64,000 bases of DNA, from the NCBI RefSeq assembly GCF_000002235.5, contig NW_022145601.1, positions 4,585,563-4,649,562 of the forward strand, read 5' to 3'. The DNA is from Strongylocentrotus purpuratus. Taxonomy: Eukaryota > Echinodermata > Echinoidea > Camarodonta > Strongylocentrotidae. Numbering within the stretch: position 1 is the first letter of the stretch; each line of letters opens with the position of its first letter. The notes beneath the pieces are model-generated. The model saw only the letters and a program-made list of their open reading frames with translations. It ran no database searches and had not been told where the DNA came from. Below are positions 20,111 through 32,205 of the stretch, one piece after another. A program made the translations under genes and the position numbers.

Positions 20111-22907
20111 AATGACTTCCCTTTCACTGCTGTTATATTTCCGCGTTATAAGGGATATAGCGAAGTACACGGTTTCTGTTCTCTGTATATAGGGCCAAAA
20201 CTGCATGAAGAAATAAAGTAAAGGTACAATGATTCCTATTCCAGCGACAACAAATGTTTTTTGTGTAAACAGAACAAGTTGAACTGTCTCTGAATTGGGT
20301 TGTTGGTTAACAAACTAGTTAGAAAAAAATGCGAATTAGTTAGAATGGGTTTGGACGTATTGTGAATGAGTTACAACTAGTTAAAGGGCAATTCAACCCG
20401 TGTAATAACTTGATTTGTATGCCAGCGGGAAACTAACAGAAACAGAAGGGCAAAAGTTTGAAATGAATCGGACAAATAGAAAGGAAGTTATGAATGTTTA
20501 AATAATGAGATCACTAAGTCTATGCTAATCTCAAATTGGCAGTTCGGTCAGTAGATTGTGACATAGGACGTGGATAACTCTCCCATGTGCCGTGTACAAA
20601 AATATCATTAATTTCAGTTTTTTGGAGTCATTCTATATAAATTATGTTGGAACAGATGAGAAAGTAGTCCAGCGCTACATCACTTTGACATTACCGCTTC
20701 AGCCAATTTGAACTGCCCATACGTATAGTGATTACAACTTTCAAAAATCCATAACTTTCTTAATCTGTTTAGTCAGATTTAATTGAAACTTTATAATTTT
20801 GCTTCTCCGATTTTTTTGTTTTCTTTTAAGAATAATTATGTATTGGGGTAAGATTTCCCTTTAAGAACATGTTTAAACTGACTTCGGACGGGCTTGGAAT
20901 GCTTGGAAATGGAAAATTTACCCCGATCTGAACTTGATTATGAACTGACTGTGGACGGGGTACAGACGAGATGGATGTATTGAGGTCTGTTTATGAACGA
21001 GCTAGGATCGTTCATAGACATTATTTACACATTACACCCCGATCACAACCCGTTTTACGATTATCTAGGACAGTTCCAGATCGTAGTGAGAACAAGACTA
21101 GTTTGATATGATGGTATCTCCTTGGTGTGATGGGGGCTTTCATTCCCGCTCTCAAAACCTCGGTACGATTGCGGTCTTCGGCAACGTAACTCTCCTCGCT
21201 TCCCTTGCGATCGCACGCACAGTGGCGACAAGTCTTGCGTGCGCACGTACTTCTTACCCACAAATCGGAATGAGCAAAAATCGACCGTTTTTTAAGGTTT
21301 TTTGTCCAGTAGTGTCAATGGCAGTCCAAACAAATCTACGATTTTTCTAAAAGGACTTTTGGATGTGTAAATTGGCCTTTTAACAGCAAACATTATTTTC
21401 GTTAGAATATCACTTTTTGACAATTGACAAGGGGGATGCGGTATATAAACCAAATATTGACGGATTATTTTTCAGGTAACAGTTAAAAAACTATAGCTCA
21501 TCGGTGATTTTGCGAGACTTCTTCTCGAGACAAAGTTTCGCGGCACTGTTCAGTTTTGAGATCACCTAGGGCAATAGTTTTAACCGTGCCCTTCAAAGCA
21601 GTCAATATTTGTATGAAGTCAAATTTTTATCGAAAGTGCTTGATGGTGTTTGCTTGACTATTAATGTTAGTCGAGCGAGATGCGTAAATATTTACTAGCA
21701 CATAAGAGATCACGTTTGAGATTTTACCTGGAACTTATCCAACTCCATGAATCTCATCACGTTGTCGGCTATTGTGATTGCTAGTGCTATAGGGTTAGAC
21801 CTGTCTATGTACTAGGTGGAAAGCTTGACGACGTCTCCCTGATTTTACTTCTCCCATTTGCAAATTTTTCGCGCTTTTCAGCTAAATTAAGTTCGCTAAA
21901 TTGCGCCTTTAGGTAAATGTGGTCTCACATTTAGCTAAAAAATTGAGTTGGGACCCTACATATTTGCTTGGGGACCCCTCATTTTTTATTTTTATATAAG
22001 AAAAGGAACAAGTTACTAATCAAAAGATTTTTCAGTCTTCCCGTTATGAAAATGTGCTTATAACCCCATCAGGATTGGGTTTTTCCTCTTTAATAAATGT
22101 ACTTTTTCGCACTGCGACCTCACATATCTTAAATTTTTTCCTCGCTCGCTCGAAAATGAATCTTCAGACCATCACACCAAACTGCAAAGTATGATGCTTA
22201 AGCAATAACTTGTATAATGAATAACGAGAACAAGTTTAAAATCAACCCTGATATTGTAATCACAATGTACGGGTATATACCAATGTCTAAAAAATTGCAT
22301 ATTTTCGCTTTGAGATTTCCCTTTGAAGGTGTCCTTTTTTCTCCTGAAAGTGCCCTTTTTTGTTGGTGCCCCCCCCCCCACTTTGGAAGTCGCTCCGCCG
22401 CCCCTGGGTCCATGGGCGTGAATGCTGCAGATTTCTGAACATGCTAGTGCAGTGACCCCTAAGTTACCACAATATTGATTTAGATATCCGGCCATCGGTA
22501 TGATTCGCACAACCTTGTGTGCTATACAGAAAATCACCTCAAATTTCCCCAGATCTTTTGAACACGCGGAGATCGAACTCCCAATATAGCTTCGTGCCTA
22601 TAGAAATATTAATCACAGCAAAATTGATGTATATGCTGCATGAATTCGTTTGGTACTTTGCCCTCTAGCTAACCCTTGAGAACAATACTTCCAGTAGTGT
22701 ATGAAAGGATGAACCATCGGTGCATAAACATGATGAAATGAAAAATTATTGTGTACATTTGTACATCATCCGTCTCGATTGGTTTTACCGTTTAGTACAC
22801 GATGTTTATCTGCCCATGTGATGATAGCTAGTACCTCGAAAAATTCTGATTAAATATCCTACAAAACAACGATCTATCTGTAAAAGCCGAATGGTTGACA
22901 TATTAGT

Positions 22908-25449
22908 ATGATGGCGCTGTGGACAAGCGCGGCCCTAGTCGCAGTGACTGCCGTGGCGGTGTTGTGGTTGCCTGGCTTCTTTCGACAGCAGCCTCCTGTG
23001 ATCGTCGACGGGTTCGTAGCAAAAGGATTCGAAGAGGTTGAGGAAGCCTTCCGGTGAGGATATGACACACATTGTGATTTTCTCCTTATTTTAGTCAGAG
23101 TATAGTGTGATTCATACGAAAGAACACTTTCATGATCACAATAGTGAAGAACATTAGACCTGTTTTTAACTTACATGTATTTAATGTCATGCAATGTCTC
23201 TCCCCAATGGCCCTTCATTAGGGTCCACATGCGAAACAAATATATTTAGTGGAATCTCTACAGATATAATTCAATTTGCATATGTTAGCTGTTGCTATGT
23301 ATGGCAAGCCTCTGAGTTTTTAATTGATACCTTTCTTCAATTAGAAGAAGGCCTATATGCACTTAATCAGTCAACAGTCTATAGAGCGCAAGATAAGCCA
23401 TGATCGAATTACGTAAATATTTTAATAGATCTGGCGGTGTTTCACAAAGACTAAAATCGACTTTAAGTTGGACTTAAAGATAAACTCCAGTTCTGGTAAA
23501 AAAAAAAAAAAATAATTCTCACAGAATCAAACGAAACTGAATGTTTAAGATTACAAATAAATGACATGTGCCGAACAATTTTGGAAGAAAATGTATACTG
23601 GCTGAGTAATGAGCATAGAAAGACAAGGAAATCAAGGTAGTACTAGCCCCCGACACCATGTGTGTTGTCCCATATATAGCTTTCTGTGTACAGTGCTTGT
23701 TACTTTACCAAGACCCGGTCAAATTTATTATGATTTTGATGACTCCAGAACATTACAGTGCACACCAATACTTACATGCTACATGATCAACTTTTTTCTG
23801 ATCCATTCCTCACCTTTTCTTTCACAATGCAATAGCATTACCAGTACTAAAGTTTATCTTTAATTGTGACAAGCCATTCATGCCACCGGTTGCTCTCACT
23901 ATTCGTCTCTCAATTATGATCTTTAGATACTATTTTTGTCCTTCAATAATGATCTATCAATAAATGTAAATTCTGTAGATTTGTGACCACGATTTAAACA
24001 TCCCTTCAGAGACCAATGCCAGTAAATGGTAAGAGCAAACAGTGGCATGAACTGCCTGACATAGTTAAGTCGAAATTAAAGTCGATCTTAGTCTTTGTGA
24101 AACACCCCCAGTTTACTAATGTATTTTAATGTTTACAGGTTTTTTCCCCTAACCCCTGGTTATCAGTCCCACTCATATGCTATGAATAACCATGGCACCT
24201 CTATTGGTGGAATTAAATTTGCAGCATTTGTTGTTACCATGCTGGGTAAGCCTATGGCAAACTTTTCAGTCGTCACGAAAAACCTGTGTTCAAAGTATCA
24301 GTAAACAAGTATATTGCCGCCGTTTATGTTCTTTATTGAAAGAAGTTGCGATTGTGTTATATATCATTATACACAAGAGTAACATTGATTAATATATGAA
24401 ATCAATCAATACATATCTTTGGACTAGCCTGTATTATGAAATCCGCCAAACCTGTGGACATAGCCCCTATGATAAGCTCAGAGAAACCGAGCGAAGTTAA
24501 GGCATAGGACAACCTCATGCATGCGAGAAATCTTTGAAAAACACAAATAGAGTTTGCAGTAAACACTGTACTCTAAACCTATTATATTGATTTAACATGT
24601 CGTATTACATTTTCCCGAATTTATAAATACGTACGCCATTCCCTCCGCTTTCACCTCCTGTTCCTCTTCCTCCCTCTCCTTCTCCTAATCCCTCTTTGAC
24701 TATTTCTCCAACTCCAACGCCCCTCCAGAGTTCTCTCCAAGTATATTTCTGTTTGTGCTTTCTATGACGTTTTATCATAAAGAAGGTCACTATTGCCTCG
24801 TCGATGTTTAGTATGTTTGTTTCTTTCTGCCATCATTGACGAAATCTAGATCTGTTTGTCCGTGGTCTGTCAGTCTGTCTGTCAGTCTGTCTCTCATTCT
24901 TTCTCTCTCTCCTCTCTTCTCTCTTATTTCATGATAATCGTCGTCATCATACTTGAAAATATGATGAATCATTATCATCTCTTTCATTTTAGTTATTATT
25001 ATTTTTGTTAATATTATCATTATTATCATCATCATAGTTATAATTATGATAATAATGATAATACTAATAATAATAATTATTATTCTTTCATTATCATTGA
25101 TATAAGTAGCAGCAGCAGTAGTAGTAGAAGTAGTAGTAGGAGTAGTAGTAGTAGTAGTAGTAGCTGTAGTAGTAGTAGTAGTAGTAGCAGTAGTAGAAGT
25201 ATAAAGCATTAGTAATAGTAAAATTAGTACATGAGTATCATTATCATCATTTACGAGTCAAATCACCATTTCTCCCCCATTGCAGGAGAACCTATGAAAC
25301 AAACTTAAACCCTCGTGAAGGGGGTTCGGCCTTTTCAGTCTACTACAAGGGAGAGAAGGTTGTAGACATCTGGGGAGGCTATGCCGACTTCGAAAGCAGA
25401 CAGGAATGGAGAAGAGATACGATATCAGTTTTCTTCTCTTCAACAAAAG

Positions 25450-25482
<33 letters not shown>

Positions 25483-26449
25483 TATGTTTAATTTTTATAT
25501 AGCGCTTAATACAAATATCTCTAAGCGCTTTACAAATATACTATTACCCCCGGTCATTGGATTCAGTGCTTGCCCGCACACACTGAGTGCACAATCTCCA
25601 CTCCCTGGGGAGCATTCCAGCCAGGCGTTACATGACGCTCAAAACTGTTTGACCAACAATGACGGTCGCATCCTACAGGGTACCCATTTAACACCTGGGT
25701 GGAGAGTAGCAAGTGCAGGTTAATATATTGCCAAAGGATATTAGTGCCGTGTCGGGATTTGAACCCTCGACCTTTGCATCTCCAGTCAAGCGCCTTAAAC
25801 CACTCGACCACGACACTCCTACTCTTTTTATTTATTGTAATGTTTTCTCTATATTTGCATCAAGGTGTTGCAGCCATCTGCATCGCCATGTTGGTAGAGA
25901 GGGGTCTCTTGGACTATGATAAACCAGTATCTCTATACTGGCCAGAGTTTGCTCAGAAGGGCAAGGGGAATATTACCGTCAGACAACTTTTGGAACATCA
26001 GGTAAAATTTGTAAATTTTTAAATGAATCAGTAAATACATTTGTTTGAATTTTTGTTTATTTGTTTGTTTGTTTCTTTCTTTAGTTAATTATTGTAATGC
26101 ATTCATTCATTCACTCCTTTATTGATAAGTTTATGAAACTTTTTATTTATTCAAATAATTAATCATTAATTAATTATTAACTTATTGACATATTAAACCT
26201 ATTTATTCATAGTAATATTAACATCTGGACAAGTAAGATCTAGACCTCTGATGGATTCCAGGCCCTCTTTGATAAATGTAGAGGGAGTTTGGGTGAATAG
26301 TTTCGGGTGACGTAATTTTGAAGTTTTCACATGTTCTTATAGGCCTGCAGAACATCCAATATCATTTTTTTTTTGGCTGCTTATGTTTTCCGAACAGGAA
26401 TATTCTATCATCATATGAATTCAACAAACTTCTACATCGCCTCCTCCCT

Positions 26450-26501
<52 letters not shown>

Positions 26502-29500
26502 TTTCTCTCTTTCTCTTCGTCGCACTCTTATATCTCTCTCTGTCTCCTTTTTCCCTCCTCCTCCGCCTCCTTGTTCTTATTCTTCTTCATGCTCTTTCTC
26601 TTTTTGTCTCTCCATCTCGATGAAAGGCAGGTCTCGTATTGGCCGCACCTCCCGGCTTGAGCTTCGACCTCCTTAGCGACGTCGCCAAGGCAGGTGATCG
26701 GATGTCATCGACCGAGCCGTTGTGGGATGTCGACGGGAAGACTCACGGTTATCATGCGATCACCTTCGGTCCTCTCACCAATGAGCTTCTCCGGAGGGTC
26801 GATCCGAAACACAGAACTATGGGTCAATTCTTCAAAGAGGAGCTGGCACAACCGTTTGGTAATAGTGCAATGATAATCAAAAATAAATCTTCATTCACAC
26901 CGCCCAAACAACTAGAAAACAACCAATGTTTGGCCCTTTAATGCAATCTACGATGTTGCCAATAAAGTTGCAATATTTTTTCTTGCCTCCTTTTATGAAA
27001 TGATTGTGACAACATGTCATTTATTTTCTCGACAGATAACGTTTATATATTCTTTGAACTGATTGATCAATTCCCAAGACAGATTGATCAATACAGTTCT
27101 GAGAAGATATTGGGTGGTATCCTCGAAAGCGGCCTAAGTTAAATCCATGGACTAAACCTTGTTTAAACCATGGATCAGTTAGTCCACCTTTCGAGAAATG
27201 AAAATGACTTAGTCCATGGACTAAAGTTAAGCCTGGCCTAACTAATCCACGGACTAAGTTAGGCCAGGTTTAACTTAGGCCGCTTTCGAGAATACCACCC
27301 ATTAACTTTATCTATAACGAAAAAGAAATCGTATTATCACAATCGTTTCATTAAAAAAAAGGAGGTTAGAGAACAATATTTAAACTTTATGGGCAACAGT
27401 GTAATCTGTGTGCGGTCCGCCGCCGATCTGGCGTTTATATTTGTTTTCTTCTTTTCCCTTTCAAATTACCTTCCTCATTTGATAGTGGTAGGGGCGGGGG
27501 GGGGTACGCTAATTGGTATCGTATTGATTACATATTCTAGGTTCGATTCGACGGTTTTTATCTGAAGTTGGTTAGGCCATACTCTGACCATTATTTGCCC
27601 TAATTCTTTTGATGGAAACTTTTATGAATGTCTAAGACAATTGCAAACAGAGCTGTCCGTTGTATGACCATATGGGATTACACTTCCCCTAGATCACATA
27701 TGATTGCATGACTCTTAAATGTTAATCTATAGCGTTGTCCGTCATTATAGTAGGAACTTTTAGATTTGCGTGGACTGATACGTGTGACGTCCATTCAAGG
27801 CAGTGCATTAACAGGACGTCGATCGTAGCAATCCACGTTGTCGTTGTGCAAATCTAAAAGTCCCTATTGAAATGAGCGGACATGGCAATGACGTAATCTG
27901 AACGTGATTCCTATGGGATGTAAAATAGCGTGATGAAATTGCACTTGGCTTGATTTCTCGAAAGTCTTTACGGTATAAATAATTTTAGATTTATTTCGAT
28001 GAGAAAGGAAGACTCGGTATAACTTGACTTATGTTTTCCCAACAGGTCTTGACTTCTACATTGGTCTGCCTTTGGAAGAGAACTATCGCACTGCGAGATT
28101 GTTGGGTGGCGGTTCAAACGTGATAACAGATCTGCTTCAAGGTATAAGCAGCCCTACAAACAGACAGATAATACTCCACATGATGCAAAGTGATCTCTTA
28201 ACGCGTATTATTGAAAACTCGGGCATTGGAAACGTAAGTCATGCAATGGCATCGCTAGACCGTAAATGGTAAGGGGAGGGGTAGTACGATTCAAGCTTCT
28301 GAGACAAATCCTGCATCAACCGGATTCCTAACTTCAACCCTTGACCGATCATTGTACCTAACTCTAACCCTTAACCTAAACTACAATACAATTGCAACCC
28401 TAACCCTATAACCCTATACTTTTGACAAAATTAAGCCCTGAGCAATGTCTGATAGCCCAAGGGGGGGGGGGGGGTGACAAACAAAATAAAGTGTCAGTTT
28501 GCCGAAAATCTCATAAAAAACACCAAGGCACCATCTAATTTTCAAATTTCGTGACATAAATCTTGAAAATGGCCGTCAGAATTTTACCAGACGGGAGCTA
28601 TCAGTACACACTCCTTCTCCTTCTCCTTTGGTTCAAATGATGAAGAACAATACTTGATCGGTGTAATATTTGTTATCGTTGCCTTTTGTTTGTTGTTTTA
28701 TTTTTCAGATTGCCGTTTTAAACAACCCCTACAACAGACAAGTGGAACTGCCATCAGCTTTGGGCATAGGCACTGCAGAATCGGTTGCCAAGGTAACAAA
28801 ACATTAACAGCATTTAATGATAAGCCGGGATGGGATTCAAACTCTGAACCTTTTGATTGAGAATCAAGTAAATGAACTGTCCTGTCATTTCCACCTAAGT
28901 ACGTCAATAAGTATTCATGTCTTTATTAATATCCTAAAACTATTACCAATTATTGCGAATGTTCCTCTTTTCGTTTATCGCCTTTGTCTTTCATTTTTCT
29001 CGATTATTTAGAAAGTAATTATTGCCTATTCTTGACAGGAACTTCGGCGGAAATAGCACGGCATTCCTCCCCCCCAATAACTATTGAGTGGTTGTTTCTT
29101 TACTACAGTTATATGGTATTCTAGCAGCAGGTGGGGTGGATAGCTGGACGAACCGCACTCTTCTGACCAAGCCCATTCTTAGCAAACTATTCACCTCGAC
29201 CCCGCCCACTTTTGACAAGACGCTTGGCGTACCGATCGCATTTAACTTAGGCCTCATGGTATTTGACTCAGTGGTAAGTATTGGCCTAACGTGCAGGCCC
29301 GTAACCACGAGCGGGGGGGGGGGGGGGGGGGGGGGGCACGTGCCCCCAATTTCTTTCCAAGATCAGTTGAACTTTTTGAGACCCTCCCCATGACGTCGAT
29401 CAAATATATGTATGTGCCCCCCCCCCAAAAAAAAAAAAATAAATAAAAAAAAATCAAACTCTGGATACGACCCTGCTAACCTGCAGTGGCGGGTCCAGAA

Positions 29501-30403
29501 AATCCAAATGGAAGGAGGAGGGGGGGGGGGTGATTATGATAAATGTAGAGGTGTCGTGGTCTAGCGGATACGTCTTCGGACTGTGGGTCATGTGGTTGGC
29601 GGTTCGAGTCCTGCTGCGTGCGTAACTAATTCCTTTGTAAAGATATTAATCTACATTTGCCATTCTTAAACCCAGGTGTGCAATGGAGACCAATAGGAAG
29701 GAATTCCTTGAAATATTTAAGCACCGAAATGGGTAGCCTGGCAAAGCCGGGGTACTATTAGAGCGCCTTGAGCACTTTGTGATATGTGCGCCATTGAAAT
29801 ATCCATTATCATTAATAATTAGGCTTTATAAACACGAGTTAAATTCAGGCTCTCACTTACAGAGCGTCCCCTCTTATACAGCGTTTCATTTGACTGACAT
29901 TTTGGGTTGTGTTGGGGGATAGGAGTAGGGGGCAACATTTTGACTGAAATCTTGGTACCGGTGGCATAGTCTGAATCCACCCATCAAGCTTACGACATAT
30001 AGGTAAACATTTGCGCAAAGCTGGTTGCGTTCAGGTAAAGTTTTTATGGGGGTTAATAAATACAACTGCGCAAGCACCGATGGAAATATCGGTTCCACGC
30101 AATATAAGTTTGTCATTTGACACTTATCATCACGTTTTCCTCACATAAAAGATAAGACCCTTCACAGAATACGGTCCTAGAACTCATCGTTATTATGACG
30201 TCATTATTCATATGCAGGAAGGGGAGATACTGTATGGACATCCCGGTGCAAGAGGACAGATAGGGTTCGCTGACCCCAAGAATCAGCTCGGGATGGGGTT
30301 TGTGAGCAATACTATGTCACCTTTCTTCCTCCGTGACGACCCGAGGACTGGTGCCCTGCTGTCCGCTCTCTACAAATGCACGCGAAGAATCGAGAACAAA
30401 TAA
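22908..30403 (+). CDS. Serine beta-lactamase-like protein 1, 433 aa, 8 exons
   Basis: Exons: 22908-23053, 25286-25449, 25865-26001, 26627-26858, 28046-28233, 28709-28792, 29109-29273, 30218-30403 (TAA). Phases close and give 433 residues. Residues about 6-25 are hydrophobic ([18 protein letters not shown]), a single N-terminal anchor. Then come the serine beta-lactamase/DD-peptidase motifs: S100-S-T-K103 (SxxK), Y191-H-A in HGYHAITFG (position of YxN), and G-H380-P-G in YGHPGARGQ (position of KTG/HxG). Such proteins are annotated in invertebrates as beta-lactamase domain-containing; family members are hydrolases or esterases, and the substrate here is unknown. A paralogue lies 1.8 kb downstream on the same strand. 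AATAAA at 30481-30486 is a plausible poly(A) signal. Introns carry a SINE, TIR elements and microsatellites. Confidence 0.87.
23436..24109. mobile_element. TIR element family 3, long copy (674 bp)
   Basis: The left tip GGTGTTTCACAAAGACTAAA is mirrored by the right tip TTAGTCTTTGTGAAACACC; the inverted match continues through the AAGTCGA/TTAAGT region. A 281-bp relative lies at 33717-33997. Part of the interior (around 23560-23660) also recurs at 48895-48995. It sits in intron 1 of beta-lactamase-like gene 1 and encodes nothing recognisable. Confidence 0.7.
24880..25215. repeat. Cluster of simple repeats
   Basis: Successive (CTGT)n, (CT)n, (ATT/ATC)n and (AGT)n/(AGC)n runs. The (AGT)n run at about 25105-25200 is the longest. 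Located at the end of intron 1 of beta-lactamase-like gene 1, 70 nt before exon 2. Confidence 0.85.
25455..25818 (-). mobile_element. tRNA-derived SINE, copy 1
   Basis: On the minus strand a tRNA-like head begins near 25818: GGAGTGTCGTGGTCGAGTGG (A-box region), followed by GGGTTCAAATCC (B box). The body contains ACACCTGGGTGG on the plus strand and GCGCTTAATAC/GCGCTTTAC. An (AAT)n tail lies at 25455-25485 at the SINE's 3' end. Related copies lie at 29550, 40050 and 49640. It fills intron 2 of beta-lactamase-like gene 1 almost completely. Confidence 0.75.
26452..26492. repeat. (CT)n microsatellite before exon 4
   Basis: About 40 nt of pure CT, continuing as CT-rich sequence to the AAAG acceptor at 26626. 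The extended pyrimidine tract may double as the polypyrimidine tract of the intron 3 acceptor. Confidence 0.85.
27112..27300. mobile_element. Palindromic MITE (189 bp)
   Basis: Arms of about 32 nt: GGGTGGTATCCTCGAAAGCG at the left and CGCTTTCGAGAATACCACCC at the right, with two or so mismatches. The interior repeats CCATGGACTAA/TTAGTCCATGG motifs, so most of the element can fold on itself. It lies in intron 4 of beta-lactamase-like gene 1. Confidence 0.75.
28330..28412. repeat. Degenerate interstitial telomere-like repeat
   Basis: CTAACCCTTAACC and AACCCTAACCCTATAACCC patches in intron 5 of beta-lactamase-like gene 1. It resembles the metazoan CCCTAA unit but is interrupted. A poly-G run follows at about 28461-28474. 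Confidence 0.5.
28800..28900 (-). mobile_element. SINE fragment (tRNA-like head)
   Basis: The minus strand reads TTCATTTACTTGATTCTCAA then GGTTCAGAGTTTGAATCCC, matching the tRNA-like head of the copy at 40050-40296. It begins only a few nucleotides after the exon 6 donor of beta-lactamase-like gene 1. Confidence 0.5.
29293..29477. mobile_element. TIR element with a 25-nt poly-G core
   Basis: The tips CAGGCCCGTAACCACGAG and CTCTGGATACGACCCTG are imperfect inverted repeats (CAGGSYCGTAWCCA). Inside are a G run of about 25 at 29312-29336, a C run at 29418-29428 and an A run. It lies in intron 7 of beta-lactamase-like gene 1. Confidence 0.55.
29550..29818 (+). mobile_element. tRNA-derived SINE, copy 2
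   Basis: GGTGTCGTGGTCTAGCGG (A-box-like) and GGCGGTTCGAGTCCTG (B-box-like) lie about 40 nt apart, as in a tRNA. The SINE body follows (ACCCAGGTGTGCAATGG and GCGCCTTGAGCAC) and ends in an ATT-rich tail. This is the cleanest tRNA-like head in the window. The D/anticodon arms are not well enough conserved to call a functional tRNA. Confidence 0.7.
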
Positions 30404-30480
30404 TGATAAGAATTGAAGAACGTAAAAGTTTGCTGATACAGAAATAGAAATTACCTTATCCTCACTAAAAAAGCAAGTTG

Positions 30481-30553
30481 AATAAAATCTTTTAAAATTA
30501 ATATTTTGGACAGGGAGTTGGAAAATTAAAAGCATAATATTATCCGAAATAAA
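30481..30553 (+). terminator. Candidate poly(A) signals of beta-lactamase-like gene 1
   Basis: AATAAA occurs at 30481-30486 and again at 30548-30553, 78 and 145 nt after the stop codon. These are the nearest canonical hexamers downstream of the gene. Confidence 0.5.
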
Positions 30554-30648
30554 GATGGCAATGAATTATATTGTGTTTATATTATGTTTATTGATACGGC
30601 ATTGTATATGACAGCCCGTCCAGGTCTAGAAATAGCTTTTATGAAACA

Positions 30649-30782
30649 GGTGGCCGTTTCTCGGTACCGTCATAAGTCTAACTTCTCGGACATCCCGTTC
30701 AAACGTGTGTAAAAGAATTAACATGCATTTCTATGCGATGTCCACGAACTAAGACTTATGACGATTTCGAGAAACTGGCCCC
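30649..30782. mobile_element. Palindromic MITE (about 134 bp)
   Basis: The left arm GGCCGTTTCTCGGTACCGTC and the right arm GACGATTTCGAGAAACTGGCC pair imperfectly, and the match continues inward through ATAAGTCT/AGACTTAT. Located 245 bp after the stop of beta-lactamase-like gene 1. Confidence 0.65.
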
Positions 30783-32205
30783 AGGGTCCTAATGGAAGCC
30801 TGCTGCAGCTGGGCCTACCAATTGTCACATTTTTGTGTTGCTTGTCAAGTACGCATACAGTAGATTAGAATCAATGTGAGGTGCTGTTGAAATTGTACAT
30901 AATAATAATAATAAGTTGTCAATGTTCTATGGGTAGAATATAGAACAGCAGGTGACGTGTAGCTTGGGTGAGACATATAATATGGTTTGATGGAGTATGA
31001 CAAACTTGGAGTTGTATACACGGAAGTGAGATAAACATGTAAAGCGAAGTAACAGGAGTATGTGGGTAGACTTTATAGACGGAGGTGATTTAAAAATGTA
31101 AAGCCAAGGAACGGGTGTAATGTGGGTAGAGTATGTACTATGGGGTGTATGTATAAGTTTGCGGGAGAGAGTGTTCAAGGCAAACATGAGGAGAAAAGAA
31201 GATATCATATATTCTAATGTGAATGAAGTAAAATGAAGCAGTATATTTTACTTCTATATGTATATATATATATATAAACTCAGTCTTTAAAGCAAAGTAA
31301 GAAGTAAATATCCCCCTTCTCTCCACCCCTCTCTCCCTATTTCTCCCTCTTCTCGCTATATCTCTTTTAATACGTCTCTCTCTCTCTCTCTCTCTCTCCC
31401 TCTCTCTCTCTCTATATTCCCCCTCACTCGTGTATACATGTATTTTTGATTATCTAGATTTTTCTACAAGTTAATGGCATAGAAAACGTACTGTATGTAT
31501 GTCGATTTGTTTTCTACATACAGAAACCAATAAAATAAATGTATAAACACTGGTGATATACATGTATCTCAGGGGTGGTGGAGCATCTTTAAAGAGAGAG
31601 GGGGCGGGGCGGGGTGCACCAACAAAAAGGGCACTTTGATGAAAACCCATAAGGTGTGTATACACAAAGCAGGATTTTTTTTTGGAGACATTGAAACTCA
31701 AACATGCCAGTTATTACGTTATCAAGAATCATCCTTGGTATTTTGGCAAGAGTTAAAGTATGGATGCCATGCATTACCACAAAATGCCATCCAAAGTTTA
31801 AAAACAAAATCTGATAGTCATAGTCATAGCCCTTTAATAATTTGAAGCGCACATGTTGAAGTAGAGGAACTGCAAGATCATTGTATAAACAGCGTTCGGT
31901 CAATAGTTCGATTTGCGAACTTTGTATGTACAGTGTACGTTGTGTTGGGACTTTGGACCTATAGAGCGTCTCCAAACCCGAGTCACATCAACAAAGCCGA
32001 CACCAGACCGATTACAAACCAAACAAAAGATAACATAACGCCGGATGGACAAGGATCGCTCGGTGTGGACTCTGAGTTGAGTTCGTTTGGCGATTTGTCT
32101 GGGGCATCGTAATAAGCTCGGTCATTTTGGCTTACTCACGCTCATGAAGCGGATTCATCTTCACTCTGGTTCTACAAACTCCAGGGCCTGGAACCATTCG
32201 CAATC
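30783..32205. other. Spacer between the two beta-lactamase-like genes
   Basis: About 1.4 kb of AT-rich sequence. It holds loosely repeated GGGTAGA/GTAAAGC units of about 66 nt near 30940-31140, a (TA)n run at 31257-31276 and a (CT)n run at 31375-31415. A G-rich repeat at about 31565-31690 is related, inverted, to 22320-22420. The second gene's promoter should lie near 31900-32200. No TATA motif stands out. Confidence 0.5.

Larger units (their letters stand above)
17577..22907. other. Intergenic region between Tie-like gene and beta-lactamase-like gene 1
   Basis: The two flanking genes point away from one another, so both promoters should lie in this 5.3-kb gap. It holds a TTAA-flanked MITE (18022-18375), a 150-bp tandem repeat inside a TIR element (18985-20110), a GTGCCC/poly-C repeat (about 22320-22420) and AT-rich sequence. 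No TATA box or CpG-rich block could be assigned with confidence. Confidence 0.6.

Noticed and set aside
21021..21350. Overlapping open frames on both strands near 21.1-21.3 kb
   Set aside because: No domain, signal peptide or splice-phase support; overlapping antisense frames of this size are expected by chance.
29552..29627. Functional tRNA gene
   Set aside because: A and B boxes are present but the stems do not pair well, the 3' side runs straight into a SINE body, and related copies occur in the window.
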